A stretch of 64,000 bases of DNA from contig JARGPR010000005.1 of NCBI GenBank assembly GCA_029210125.1, forward strand, positions 139,666-203,665, in the 5' to 3' direction. Numbering within the stretch: position 1 is the stretch's first letter; each line of letters opens with the position of its first letter. Below, one piece after another: positions 1 through 9,829 of the stretch. The notes under the pieces are model-generated. The model was given only the letters and a program-made list of their open reading frames with translations, ran no database searches and was not told the origin of the DNA. This stretch comes from Pseudomonadales bacterium. GTDB lineage: Bacteria; Pseudomonadota; Gammaproteobacteria; Pseudomonadales; JAHRWD01. Position numbers and translations under genes: made by a program.

Positions 1-324
1 CGCTATATTTTTGGCCGAACTGGTTTCGTTTTTTGCACTTTCTATCGCCATACGTTTCTGTTTGTACTGCTTGAACGCGTCAACCATATCCTCTTCGCTC
101 AATATTGGTTCGATATCGCCAAATGCGTGTTGGACTCCCTGAGAAAAGGCATCAAAATCAAGCGTTTCGAAATCCTGTTTTAGTCGGCTGCCATACTGAA
201 TACCGACAGCGTAAGCTAATTTTTGATCCCGGGTTTCGGGGGCAGAGGCCTCTGTTTCCTTGTTCTGGCAGCCAGCTAAAAAGACAATTGCGATCGCAAC
301 GAAAGCGTACAAAAATTTATTCAT
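1..324 (-). CDS. FKBP-type peptidyl-prolyl isomerase lipoprotein, N-terminal part (cut by window edge)
   Basis: The gene runs off the left edge; 108 codons are visible. The protein begins with a short lipoprotein signal peptide, with the lipobox LAGC at about residues 16-19, so it should be anchored to the cell envelope. Residues 33-95 match the FKBP N-terminal dimerisation domain of FkpA/Mip proteins, seen in the stretch KLAYAVGIQYGSRL followed by a helix with LSEEDMVDAF. This domain normally precedes a C-terminal FKBP isomerase domain, which would lie outside the window. Members assist folding of periplasmic and outer-membrane proteins. It is divergent from hemB, with 238 bp between the two. 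The catalytic half is not visible, so the isomerase call is family inference. Confidence 0.85.
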   Translation of the reverse strand, partial: MNKFLYAFVAIAIVFLAGCQNKETEASAPETRDQKLAYAVGIQYGSRLKQDFETLDFDAFSQGVQHAFGDIEPILSEEDMVDAFKQYKQKRMAIESAKNETSSAKNIA

Positions 325-454
325 AAAAAATTTTCACAAAAAAAGTGTTGGTTTTCAAAATTTCCGTCATATTCGTCCGGATATTCTGGGCTGTTTCACC
401 GTAGCGACGAAGTAAACCCCATTCAACTAGTGCTTTCAACGATTATTGAGATGA

Positions 455-1576
<1,122 letters not shown>

Positions 1577-1649
1577 AGCTTTTAGTTTCAACTAAAAATT
1601 GACGGTGATATGATTCAGTGCCTTATTTTATTATTAATGGAGATTGCAC

Positions 1650-1976
1650 ATGAGCGATTCAATCGTTCACGTAACCGACGATAACTTCGAAGCAGAAGTG
1701 CTTAATAGCAGTACCCCTGTCTTGGTGGATTACTGGGCCGAATGGTGCGGCCCTTGCCGTATGATCGCTCCGGTACTGGATGAGCTGGCGGATGATTTTG
1801 GTGATAAGCTGAAGATCTGTAAAATTGATATCGATGCCAACCCCGGAACACCGGGTAAGTTTGGTGTCCGTGGTATTCCAACATTGATGCTGTTTAAAAA
1901 TGGCAACATTGAAGCCACTAAAGTAGGCGCGGCTTCAAAATCGGAACTATCTGCTTTTGTGGAAACTAATATTTAG
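1650..1976 (+). CDS. trxA: Thioredoxin 1
   Basis: Small cytoplasmic disulfide reductase of 108 residues, the standard length. The redox motif WCGPC is at residues 32-36 and the conserved cis-proline region GIPTLMLF follows near residue 74. ATG at 1650 is preceded by GGAG with seven bases of spacing; an in-frame TTG six bases upstream is less likely. trxA next to rho is a conserved gammaproteobacterial arrangement, but the genes are separated by about 350 bp with a hairpin, so rho probably has its own promoter. Confidence 0.96.
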   Translation: MSDSIVHVTDDNFEAEVLNSSTPVLVDYWAEWCGPCRMIAPVLDELADDFGDKLKICKIDIDANPGTPGKFGVRGIPTLMLFKNGNIEATKVGAASKSELSAFVETNI

Positions 1977-2328
1977 TAAGAACTTGCTAACACAAAATTA
2001 GTTTGCGGCCGTTTGCTTGAATGTCTGGTAAACGGTCGGCTCGTTTTTTCGAAGATCAAATGGTGATGGTCTAATGGAAGTGTTGACGAGTAAGAAGCTA
2101 GTGTAGAAGTAACCTATTCACTTGATTTTATCTGGACTCGTTCTATATTGGATAGTATAGTGATCTGAACGTCGGCATTCAGTCGGCTATTTTTCTATTC
2201 AGTAGTTACCTTAACTCCTTTTATCTCCCGCGTTGCTGTAGTTTTGGCTGTGTCTTCTTCTGGCATGTCTGACGCTTTCTTAGCACGAACGCTAACCAAT
2301 TTTATTTAAACTTCTCCCCTTTCTATCT
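1977..2328 (+). other. Long intergenic leader upstream of rho
   Basis: 352 bp without a convincing gene. After the trxA hairpin there is a candidate sigma-70 promoter, TTGATT (about 2122) and TATATT (about 2144) spaced 16 bases apart. The stretch from about 2200 to 2328 is rich in C and T and poor in G. There is no Shine-Dalgarno sequence before the rho ATG; the last 20 bases are almost all pyrimidine. Long unstructured C-rich leaders are how rho is autoregulated in enterobacteria, where Rho terminates its own message. Such control here is inference. Confidence 0.4.
2006..2049 (+). terminator. Probable terminator after trxA
   Basis: GGCCGTTT (2007-2014) pairs with AAACGGTC (2030-2037) through one G-U pair, with an outer C-G pair. 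A run of six T starts seven bases after the stem. The 15-base loop and the gap before the T-run make it a moderate rather than textbook intrinsic terminator. Confidence 0.5.
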
Positions 2329-3588
2329 ATGAATTTAACTGAACTTAAGACAAAACCTATCCCTGAATTACTCGATATTGCCCGTGGTATGGGGTTAGAT
2401 AATCTAGCACGCTCACGTAAGCAGGATATTATTTTTACCATTTTGAAAAGACACGCTAAAAGCGGTGAAGATATTTATGGTGACGGGGTGCTGGAAATAT
2501 TACAGGATGGTTTTGGTTTTCTTCGTTCTGCTGATAGTTCATACCTTGCAGGACCCGATGATATTTATGTTTCGCCGAGTCAAATAAGACGTTTTAATCT
2601 GCGCACCGGTGACACCATTTCGGGCAAAATCCGCCCTCCTAAAGAAGGGGAACGTTACTTTGCATTGCTTAAAGTAGATCAGGTCAACTTCAACAAACCT
2701 GATAATTCGAAAAACAAAATTCTATTTGAAAACCTGACACCACTGTTCCCACATGACCGGCTGACGCTAGAAGCCGGCACCGGGAGTACCGAAGATATTT
2801 CACCTCGCATTATCGATCTGGTATCGCCTATTGGGAAAGGCCAACGAGGATTAATTGTTTCTCCACCCAAGGCCGGTAAAACCCTGTTACTGCAAAACAT
2901 TGCACACTCCATTGTTCGTAACAATCCTGAAGTGGATATGATCGTTCTATTGATCGATGAAAGGCCCGAAGAGGTCACAGAGATGCGCCGTATGGTGCGT
3001 GGCGAAGTGGTTGCCAGTACCTTTGATGAGCCACCTGCGCGTCATGTTCAAGTTGCCGAAATGGTCATTGAGAAAGCCAAGCGACTGGTTGAACACAAAC
3101 GTGATGTGGTCATCCTGCTAGATTCGATCACCCGTCTGGCCCGCGCTTATAACACCGTAATTCCTTCGTCGGGAAAAGTACTTACCGGTGGTGTAGATGC
3201 TCATGCACTTGAGCGCCCGAAAAGATTTTTTGGTGCAGCACGAAACATTGAAGAAGGCGGAAGTCTTACCATTATCGCGACGGCATTGGTAGATACCGGC
3301 TCCAAGATGGATGAAGTGATCTACGAAGAGTTTAAAGGAACCGGTAACCAAGAGGTGCACCTGGATCGTAAAATTGCTGAGAAACGTGTCTACCCCGCAT
3401 TGAATATTCGCCGTTCCGGTACCCGTCGTGAAGAGCTTTTGACTTCAGAAGAGGAGCTGCAGCACATGTGGATCCTGCGTAAATTGTTGCATTCTATGGA
3501 TGATACCGCTGCTATTGAATTTCTTGTCGACAAGATGAAAGATTCAAAAACTAATGCCGAATTCTTTGCATCGATGCGGCGTAAATAG
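2329..3588 (+). CDS. rho: Transcription termination factor Rho
   Basis: Hexameric RNA-dependent ATPase that ends transcription at C-rich untranslated RNA. It has 419 residues, the standard size. The N-terminal helical domain begins MNLTELK. The cold-shock-like RNA-binding domain carries DGFGFLRS near residue 62. The Walker A motif [10 protein letters not shown] lies near residues 180-189 and Walker B is [16 protein letters not shown]. The Q-loop, R-loop and arginine-finger regions look intact ([20 protein letters not shown]). The start has no visible Shine-Dalgarno but matches the family start exactly. It lies between trxA and ubiD, as in Pseudomonas. Confidence 0.97.
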   Translation: MNLTELKTKPIPELLDIARGMGLDNLARSRKQDIIFTILKRHAKSGEDIYGDGVLEILQDGFGFLRSADSSYLAGPDDIYVSPSQIRRFNLRTGDTISGKIRPPKEGERYFALLKVDQVNFNKPDNSKNKILFENLTPLFPHDRLTLEAGTGSTEDISPRIIDLVSPIGKGQRGLIVSPPKAGKTLLLQNIAHSIVRNNPEVDMIVLLIDERPEEVTEMRRMVRGEVVASTFDEPPARHVQVAEMVIEKAKRLVEHKRDVVILLDSITRLARAYNTVIPSSGKVLTGGVDAHALERPKRFFGAARNIEEGGSLTIIATALVDTGSKMDEVIYEEFKGTGNQEVHLDRKIAEKRVYPALNIRRSGTRREELLTSEEELQHMWILRKLLHSMDDTAAIEFLVDKMKDSKTNAEFFASMRRK

Positions 3589-3619
3589 AGACACAAGTAA
3601 ATCAACTGATACCATTCCT

Positions 3620-5104
3620 ATGAGCTACAAGGATCTGCGCGACTTTATTGCTCAGCTAGAAAAAAAGGGTGAGCTGGTTAGAATCACCCGCGAAGTTGAT
3701 CCCTATTTAGAAATTACCGAAATATGTCATCGCACTCTGCTTAAAGAGGGGCCGGCGTTATTGTTCGAAAATCCCAAGGGTTTTGATACACCGATTTTGG
3801 CAAACCTCTTTGGCACCCCTCGCCGTGTCAGCATGGGTATGGGGCAGGATGATCAGGAGCAGCTTCGGGAAATTGGTAAACTTTTGGCCTTCCTAAAGGA
3901 GCCTGATCCACCCAAAGGCCTTAAAGACGCCTGGGCAAAACTGCCGGTTTTCAAACAGGTGCTCAATATGAGCCCTAAGTTGCTTAAACATGCGCCATGC
4001 CAGCAAGTGACCTGGGAGGGAGATGGTGTAGATCTCTCGAAAATTCCCGTTCAAACCTGCTGGCCTGATGACGCAGGACCATTGATCACATGGCCGCTGG
4101 TGGTAACCAAAGGCCCTCACCAGGATCGCCAAAACCTTGGCATCTATCGCCTACAGGTAATTGGTAGAAACAAAGTCATCATGCGTTGGCTTGCTCAACG
4201 GGGCGGTGCACAGGACTTTCGTGAATGGAAAATTGCTCACCCCGGCGAACGTTTCCCTGTTGCTGTGGCGTTGGGGGCTGACCCCGCCACAATGCTCGCC
4301 GCAGTAACACCAATCCCGGATTCACTTTCTGAATACGCGTTTGCAGGCTTGCTGCGGGGTGAAAAAACTGAAGTAGTGAACTGTGAAGGCAGTGATCTAC
4401 AACTACCAGCGTCGGCAGAGTATATCTTTGAAGGTTACATCGACCCTGAAGAGATGGCAGATGAAGGACCCTTTGGTGATCATACCGGTTATTACAATGA
4501 GGTTGATCGCTTCCCGGTGTTTACCATTGAACGCATTAGCCATCGAAAGAATCCGATCTATCACAGCACCTACACCGGCCGGCCCCCCGATGAACCTGCA
4601 ATATTGGGCGTGGCACTAAACGAAGTATTCGTTCCCATTTTGCAGAAGCAATTTCCGGAAATTGTGGATTTTTACCTGCCTCCTGAAGGTTGCTCCTATC
4701 GGCTCGCGGTTGTCACCATCAAAAAGAAATACCCTGGTCATGCCAAGCGCGTGATGATGGGAGTGTGGTCATTCCTCGGACAATTCATGTATACCAAGTT
4801 TGTGATTGTTACCGATGATGATGTTGATGCACGGGACTGGAAGGATGTGATCTGGGCTATGACTACTCGAATGGATCCTGCTCGGGATTCTGTCATCATT
4901 GAAAACACCCCGATCGATTATCTGGATTTTGCTTCACCGGTTTCCGGGCTTGGCTCCAAAATCGGAATGGATGCTACCAATAAATGGCCGGGCGAAACTC
5001 AGCGAGAATGGGGGGTTCCGATCGAGATGGATGAAAACGTCAAACAACATGTTGATGGGATATGGGAGGAGCTGGGTATTTTTTCTGAACCTTCTAGGGA
5101 CTAA
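3620..5104 (+). CDS. ubiD: 4-hydroxy-3-polyprenylbenzoate decarboxylase
   Basis: Prenylated-FMN-dependent decarboxylase of ubiquinone synthesis, 494 residues, close to the 497 of E. coli UbiD. Seen directly: the N-terminal [19 protein letters not shown], the arginine-rich cofactor region [16 protein letters not shown], and the family block [15 protein letters not shown] followed by [16 protein letters not shown]. The ATG at 3620 begins 31 bases after the rho stop. The frame is open further upstream into the rho end, but that part is unlike UbiD. The cofactor enzyme ubiX is not in the window. Confidence 0.95.
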   Translation: MSYKDLRDFIAQLEKKGELVRITREVDPYLEITEICHRTLLKEGPALLFENPKGFDTPILANLFGTPRRVSMGMGQDDQEQLREIGKLLAFLKEPDPPKGLKDAWAKLPVFKQVLNMSPKLLKHAPCQQVTWEGDGVDLSKIPVQTCWPDDAGPLITWPLVVTKGPHQDRQNLGIYRLQVIGRNKVIMRWLAQRGGAQDFREWKIAHPGERFPVAVALGADPATMLAAVTPIPDSLSEYAFAGLLRGEKTEVVNCEGSDLQLPASAEYIFEGYIDPEEMADEGPFGDHTGYYNEVDRFPVFTIERISHRKNPIYHSTYTGRPPDEPAILGVALNEVFVPILQKQFPEIVDFYLPPEGCSYRLAVVTIKKKYPGHAKRVMMGVWSFLGQFMYTKFVIVTDDDVDARDWKDVIWAMTTRMDPARDSVIIENTPIDYLDFASPVSGLGSKIGMDATNKWPGETQREWGVPIEMDENVKQHVDGIWEELGIFSEPSRD

Positions 5105-5152
5105 TTTTCAGTTATAGTCGGCTACAGCTTTTCTGCACATTTATCCACCGGT

Positions 5153-6127
5153 CTAGAAAATCTCATCAGGGTTGAGGTTAAAGCGTTGATCCAGATCATC
5201 AAAGGCCGCTCGATCCTCTGCTTTTAATACTTCCAGTTTTTGAGTGATGTTTTTACCCATACCCTGATGAATCACAATTTCGACACGTCGGTTTTTAGAT
5301 CTATTCTCTGGGGTATCATTATTAACTAGTGGCTTGTTTGAAGAAAAACCACTTACCGTAAAGCGATTTTGGTCCAGTCTCGGTTCTTCAAACAAGTAAT
5401 GCGCGACGGTTGATGCACGTGCCGAAGAAAGACTCCAGTTTGACTGAAAACGAGCGGTAGATATCGGTCGATCATCCGTGTGTCCTTCAATGGTGATATT
5501 GCCTTTCTTGTTCAGCAAGGTGCCGCTAATACGAGTGACGATCGGGATAAAGGCATAGTTGAGCTCATCAGATCCGGACGCGAAGGAACCCTGCTCTTTG
5601 ATTCTAATGATGATGTCACGGCCTCTGGTTTCTACCTCAATCGCGCCGCCGGCAATCTGGTCAGCTAATGACATAGCAATAGACATCGCATCTTCCTGAG
5701 TTTCTCGAATTAACTCTTCAATTTGATCCGTCAAATCCGCCAGGGCTGCTTCTTTTGAAAGTTTGCCTTCCGCGTCATCCTGGAAATCCTCCGAGCATTC
5801 CACCGCCAGGGTATTTAAAGAGTCCTGCATAGTGCTCTGCCGGATTTCGTTAATGGGTGTAGGCTCGGGCTTTCCGGGGCTAAATTCCTGAGCGATGATG
5901 CTGGTGCCCTTGGGGATATTGTCCGCTTTGACTTCGGCCTGAACGCCAAAAGCCTCCGCCATAGAGCCGGCCAGTCGTTTGAATTTAAGCGCATCCATTT
6001 CGGAAAATGACAGCAACAGCACAAAGAAACACATCAGAAGCGACATCAGGTCGGCAAAGGTCATTACCCATGCAGGGATGCCCGCTTCCGGTTCGGGGCA
6101 GCTGCACTCTTCGGCGGTATCGCTCAT
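5153..6127 (-). CDS. pomB: Sodium-driven flagellar motor stator protein PomB
   Basis: Stator B subunit of 324 residues. After a short cytoplasmic tail with two cysteines (C8, C10), one transmembrane helix at about residues 19-40 contains the ion-binding aspartate D26 in MTFADLMSLLMCFFVLLLSF, matching D24 of Vibrio PomB. The plug/linker region KGTSIIAQEFSPGKPEPTP is nearly the same as in Vibrio PomB. The C-terminal OmpA-like peptidoglycan-binding domain covers about residues 165-300, with GHTDDRPI and NRRVEIVIHQ. It lies just downstream of pomA. The resemblance to PomB rather than MotB suggests Na+ coupling, which is inference. Confidence 0.93.
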   Translation of the reverse strand: MSDTAEECSCPEPEAGIPAWVMTFADLMSLLMCFFVLLLSFSEMDALKFKRLAGSMAEAFGVQAEVKADNIPKGTSIIAQEFSPGKPEPTPINEIRQSTMQDSLNTLAVECSEDFQDDAEGKLSKEAALADLTDQIEELIRETQEDAMSIAMSLADQIAGGAIEVETRGRDIIIRIKEQGSFASGSDELNYAFIPIVTRISGTLLNKKGNITIEGHTDDRPISTARFQSNWSLSSARASTVAHYLFEEPRLDQNRFTVSGFSSNKPLVNNDTPENRSKNRRVEIVIHQGMGKNITQKLEVLKAEDRAAFDDLDQRFNLNPDEIF

Positions 6128-6165
6128 AAGGAGTCGCTAACGTAGTTAAACAGCAGGCTGCTCAG

Positions 6166-6924
6166 CTACTCTTCCTCGGTTGGACGTTTTGATGGCGGCA
6201 GATAGGTTTGTAGCATGGCTTCGATGACTTTAGGGTTTTGGCCACCCTGAATCGCGAGCAGGGCATCGAGTATGATGTTGTTATTACGACTTTCTTCAGT
6301 CATTCGTAATTTCAGTTTATCCGCAAGAGGTAGTGTTAGCATGGTGGCAAACATCGCGCCGTAAAGAGTTGTAAGAAGAGCAACGGCCATTGCTGGGCCA
6401 ATTGATTTTGGGTCCGACATGTTGGATAACATCTGTACCAGCCCGACTAGTGTGCCGATCATACCCATGGCAGGCCCGACGTCCCCCATTGCCATAAATA
6501 TTTTGCTACCCCAGTCATGACGTTCTTCGCTTTGAGCAATGTCGTTTGAAAGCAATTTTTTTACTGTGTCCGGCTCATGTCCATCTACCAATAACTGGAT
6601 GCCGCTAAATAGAAATTTATTTTCAGATTCCACGCCCTCTAGAGCAAGTAGTCCACCTTTTCTGGCTTTATCCGCTAACCCTACGACCTCTTCGATCAGC
6701 TCTTCTGGCGCTTCAAGTTTAAATTTGAAGGCCTTTGCGGCCACGCCAATAGCGCCTATGAACTGAGCGAGGCTGAATTTCATTAACACGACGAACAGGC
6801 TTCCAACCAACACAATGAGTAAGGAGGGCGCATTAAAAAATACCCCAGCGGAACCGCCAAGCACCATTGCGATAATCACAATGGCGAATGAGCCGATGAG
6901 ACCAAGTAGGGTGGCGATATCCAA
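6166..6924 (-). CDS. pomA: Sodium-driven flagellar motor stator protein PomA
   Basis: Stator A subunit with four transmembrane helices, 252 residues (Vibrio PomA has 253). TM1-2 are near residues 1-55. A charged cytoplasmic loop with the rotor-facing segment KARKGGLLALEG follows. TM3-4 are in GPAMGMIGTLVGLVQMLSNM and AMAVALLTTLYGAMFATMLT. The proline and threonine residues of the ion path are present. pomB follows after 38 bp, so the two form an operon. No flagellar structural or chemotaxis genes are nearby. Confidence 0.94.
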   Translation of the reverse strand: MDIATLLGLIGSFAIVIIAMVLGGSAGVFFNAPSLLIVLVGSLFVVLMKFSLAQFIGAIGVAAKAFKFKLEAPEELIEEVVGLADKARKGGLLALEGVESENKFLFSGIQLLVDGHEPDTVKKLLSNDIAQSEERHDWGSKIFMAMGDVGPAMGMIGTLVGLVQMLSNMSDPKSIGPAMAVALLTTLYGAMFATMLTLPLADKLKLRMTEESRNNNIILDALLAIQGGQNPKVIEAMLQTYLPPSKRPTEEE

Positions 6925-6987
6925 AACGAGAACTCCTTAAACGTTATCTCGATAACTCAGCATATTGTTGAGTAGAATGTTTATCCC

Positions 6988-7007
6988 AATCTGCTCAGAT
7001 GCAGATT
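6988..7007. promoter_or_regulatory. Inverted repeat between pomA and xseB
   Basis: AATCTGC (6988-6994) and GCAGATT (7001-7007) form a perfect seven-base inverted repeat with six bases between. It sits in the 198-bp divergent spacer, so it could be an operator acting on either promoter. No matching regulator is recognised. Confidence 0.3.
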
Positions 7008-7122
7008 AGGAGTTGTGATAAAAGTTTAGTCTGGAAATTGCTAAAATGTGGCTAAAATAGATCTCCCTAACAGTTTTTTTGGGGGTGTTTATCAAAAATA
7101 CGTCAAATAGAAAGGCGATCTT

Positions 7123-7356
7123 ATGTCTACCAGAAAACCAAAGCTCGATCTCGATCAATCTCTGATAAAACTAGAGGATTTAGTAGCTGAGCTAGAAGAG
7201 GGTTCGATGACCCTGGAAGCTTCATTAAAAACCTTTGAGGAAGGGGTTAAGTTAACCCGTGATTGCCAAAAAATGCTCGATAAGGCGGAGCAAAAGGTTC
7301 GTACATTATTGGTGGACCAAGAGCCGATGAAATCCGGTGATGTTGAGAGTGAGTGA
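7123..7356 (+). CDS. xseB: Exodeoxyribonuclease VII small subunit
   Basis: 77-residue helical protein that binds XseA to form the single-strand exonuclease VII. The family pattern is clear: SLIKLEDLVAELEEGSMTLE, then LKTFEEGVKLTRDCQKMLDKAEQKV. An AAAGG stretch precedes the ATG by seven bases. Its stop (TGA, 7354-7356) lies two bases before the ispA start, so the two are co-transcribed. xseA is not in this window. Confidence 0.93.
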   Translation: MSTRKPKLDLDQSLIKLEDLVAELEEGSMTLEASLKTFEEGVKLTRDCQKMLDKAEQKVRTLLVDQEPMKSGDVESE

Positions 7357-7358
7357 TT

Positions 7359-8246
7359 ATGCAGCACCTTGATAGTTATTTGCTGCAGTGCAAAACCAGA
7401 GTTGAAAGCACGATGGAAAAGTGTCTACGAGAACCTTTCGAATTGGCACCACAACTCCATGAAGCAATCTGCTACTCGGTTTTTGCCGGAGGTAAACGAT
7501 TACGTCCGGTATTAGCCTATGCCGCGGCCCAGGCATGTGGTGCCCATGTAGCGATCGCCGACCGAGCCGCCTGTGCAGTTGAGTTTATGCATGCCTATTC
7601 ATTGATTCATGATGATCTGCCAGCGATGGATGATGACGATCTTCGTCGCGGTAAACCAACCTGTCATAAGGTTTATGGTGAAGATGTGGCTATTCTTGCT
7701 GGGGACGCCCTGCAGACGCTTGCCTTTCAGGTGTTGTCTGAGAGCGACCATCCAAACCCACAACAGCTACTACAGATGGTGCAGGTGTTGAGCCGTTCTT
7801 CAGGCTACCTTGGTATGGTCGGCGGGCAGGCTTATGATTTGGCATCAGAGGGCCAAGAGCGTAATCTCAAGCAACTGCAGGCGATGCACTCTTTAAAAAC
7901 TGGCGCGTTGATTTGTGCTAGCGTACGTTTAGGTGCATTGAGTGTTGATGGTGTGAGCGATCAGCAGCTCAATCAGCTAGATCAATACGCACAGAAAATC
8001 GGTTTGGCTTTTCAAATAAAGGATGACATCCTTGATGTCGAAGCGGATACCGAAACCTTGGGCAAACCACAGGGTGCCGATGTTGCTAAAAAGAAGGCAA
8101 CCTATCCTGCATTGCTGGGGTTGGAAGGCGCAAAACAGAAAATGCTGGTGTGCTACCAGCAAGCGATAAACGCACTGGAACCCTTTGGTGAAGAGGCTCA
8201 ACATTTACGCCTGTTGGCACAATATTTTATTGAGCGAGAGTTTTGA
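7359..8246 (+). CDS. ispA: (2E,6E)-farnesyl diphosphate synthase
   Basis: Cytoplasmic chain-length-controlled prenyltransferase making farnesyl diphosphate from IPP and GPP/DMAPP; 295 residues (E. coli 299). The first aspartate-rich motif is HDDLPAMDDDDLRRG near residues 85-99; the second is FQIKDDILDVEAD near residues 218-230. GGKRLRP, the IPP-binding block, is at about residues 44-50. ATG at 7359 follows the xseB stop directly; a GTG six bases upstream would overlap it. dxs, the usual third gene of this operon, is missing; a convergent gene abuts the stop codon instead. Confidence 0.94.
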   Translation: MQHLDSYLLQCKTRVESTMEKCLREPFELAPQLHEAICYSVFAGGKRLRPVLAYAAAQACGAHVAIADRAACAVEFMHAYSLIHDDLPAMDDDDLRRGKPTCHKVYGEDVAILAGDALQTLAFQVLSESDHPNPQQLLQMVQVLSRSSGYLGMVGGQAYDLASEGQERNLKQLQAMHSLKTGALICASVRLGALSVDGVSDQQLNQLDQYAQKIGLAFQIKDDILDVEADTETLGKPQGADVAKKKATYPALLGLEGAKQKMLVCYQQAINALEPFGEEAQHLRLLAQYFIEREF

Positions 8247-8585
8247 TCAGCGGTAACGTATTCGGGTGCCGTGTTCCATCGACATGCGGATCTCATCAAC
8301 GGATACTTCTTTGGGAAAATAGCAGCCAGAAATTTTGCAGCTAGAGATACTGATCCCTTCGATGTTGGTCTCGCGGAAATCGATACCCCGCAGATCTGCG
8401 CTTCTAAAGTAACTATTACTCAGATCAAGACCAGCCGCATCAATCTCACGTAAATCGAGACCGCGGAAGTCGCAACCTGATAACTCAGCAGTAACCCCCG
8501 CTTTTCTCTGTTCATTAAACTCGGTAATTTTTTCGTCACGCAGTAATTGGTAGAGTGGGTCCTGGGTGATTTGTGGTGCTGCCAT
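8247..8585 (-). CDS. Pentapeptide-repeat protein
   Basis: 112 residues, soluble, without a signal peptide. Residues 38-95 show pentapeptide-repeat spacing with a leucine or phenylalanine every fifth residue (CDFRGLDLREIDAAGLDLS, then YFRSADLRGIDFRETNIEG), which folds as a right-handed beta-helix. The N-terminal 37 residues look like a short helical cap. Function is unknown; the family includes topoisomerase-protecting and scaffold proteins, but nothing here points to either. GGAG lies nine bases before the ATG. Its stop codon touches the ispA stop codon with no gap. Confidence 0.75.
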   Translation of the reverse strand: MAAPQITQDPLYQLLRDEKITEFNEQRKAGVTAELSGCDFRGLDLREIDAAGLDLSNSYFRSADLRGIDFRETNIEGISISSCKISGCYFPKEVSVDEIRMSMEHGTRIRYR

Positions 8586-8690
8586 GGGGTGAAACTCCTC
8601 TTCTGAATGATTATGCCTAAGCTATGGCATAACTATAGTCGAGATTTCAGCTAACCCAGCAGATTGAACTACAGGTTTGTAACCTAACTT

Positions 8691-9683
8691 TTAGCCGCTC
8701 GCTAAAAGTTTCCGGTGGGCTTTTTCAGGTAAGCGCGGGCCAAAATGGGTAACCACTTCAGCTGAAGCTCGAGTAGCTAAACGCCCCGCTTCAGCGTAAT
8801 CATAACCATGGGTCAGTGCATAAATAAAAGCACCGGCATACATATCACCAGCACCGTTGGTATCTACCGCCGTTACCGGTACGCCCTCAAGTTTATGTAA
8901 GGATCTACCATCAAAGACAAGAGAGCCCTTTGCACCGAGGGTGACGGCAAAGGTTTTAGCGATTTTCTTTAATTCAGTGGCGATCTCATCAAGTGATTCT
9001 TTACCACTCCATGTTTGGGCTTCCTCTTCATTGCAAAACAGTAAATCAACGCCGCTGGATACCATCTCCTGCAGACCATCCTTAAAAAACTCCACCATTC
9101 CCGGGTCAGAAAAAGTCAGTGCTGTTTTGATGCCTTCCTGTTCCGCAATTTTTTTTGCAGAAACGGCCGCTTGTCGAGCGCTATCCGATGTGACGAGATA
9201 GCCTTCCAGATATAGATATTCTGACTTTTTTAGCGCTTCAATATCCAGCTCCTGCTCGGATATCGTTTGGGAAATACCCAAAAAACTGTGCATGGTGCGC
9301 TCTGCGTCTGGTGTTACCATCACTACGCAGCGGCCAGTTGTGCCCTCATCGCCGTGATCAGACATATTTGATTTTACGCCGGCGAGGTTGAGGTCATGGA
9401 GATAAAACTCCCCTGATTCATCATTACCGACTTTGCAGGAATAGAAGCAATTACTGCCAAAATAACTTGCTGCAATAATGGTGTTGGCTGCGGAGCCACC
9501 ACTGGCGCGTTTTTTTAAACCGAAGGTGCTTTTGAGTTGGTCAAGGATCTGTTCTTGATAATCCTGTTCAACCAGAGTCATCACGCCTTTATCAATATTT
9601 GATTGCTCTAAAAACTGATCGGTAACTTCAAACTCTTTATCAACCAAAGCATTGCCGATGGCGTAAATATGGTATTCAGACAT
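8691..9683 (-). CDS. Adenosine kinase-like PfkB family sugar/nucleoside kinase
   Basis: 330 residues. The second PfkB signature with the catalytic aspartate is DTNGAGDMYAGAFIYAL near residues 279-295; the first, glycine-rich one is KRASGGSAANTIIAAS near residues 58-73. Sequence style fits the bacterial adenosine kinase branch (purine salvage, adenosine to AMP), but substrate cannot be settled by eye; inosine/guanosine or sugar kinase remain possible. ATG at 9683 has GAGGA five bases upstream; an ATG 18 bases earlier has none. Confidence 0.8.
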   Translation of the reverse strand: MSEYHIYAIGNALVDKEFEVTDQFLEQSNIDKGVMTLVEQDYQEQILDQLKSTFGLKKRASGGSAANTIIAASYFGSNCFYSCKVGNDESGEFYLHDLNLAGVKSNMSDHGDEGTTGRCVVMVTPDAERTMHSFLGISQTISEQELDIEALKKSEYLYLEGYLVTSDSARQAAVSAKKIAEQEGIKTALTFSDPGMVEFFKDGLQEMVSSGVDLLFCNEEEAQTWSGKESLDEIATELKKIAKTFAVTLGAKGSLVFDGRSLHKLEGVPVTAVDTNGAGDMYAGAFIYALTHGYDYAEAGRLATRASAEVVTHFGPRLPEKAHRKLLASG

Positions 9684-9829
9684 AGATTCCTCATGGATCA
9701 AACAGCTGTTTATCTGGATTGCGGAGGGTATAAGATTTTGTTTGCGACTGGAAGAGAGGGGATCAATTCTTCCAGTCGTCAGGGAAGAGGATACAGCGGT
9801 TTTTCGGATACGTTATCAGCAAACAGGCC

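Noticed and set aside
105-326. Plus-strand open frame over the FKBP-like gene
   Set aside because: Antisense to a clear lipoprotein gene; composition and motifs belong to the minus strand.
1579-1598. TTTTAGTT/AACTAAAA hairpin after hemB as terminator
   Set aside because: Only A-T rich pairs with a two-base loop, too weak, and no T-run follows.
2265-2309. A 14-residue reading frame just before rho, as a possible leader peptide
   Set aside because: No ribosome-binding site and no resemblance to known rho leaders; likely chance.
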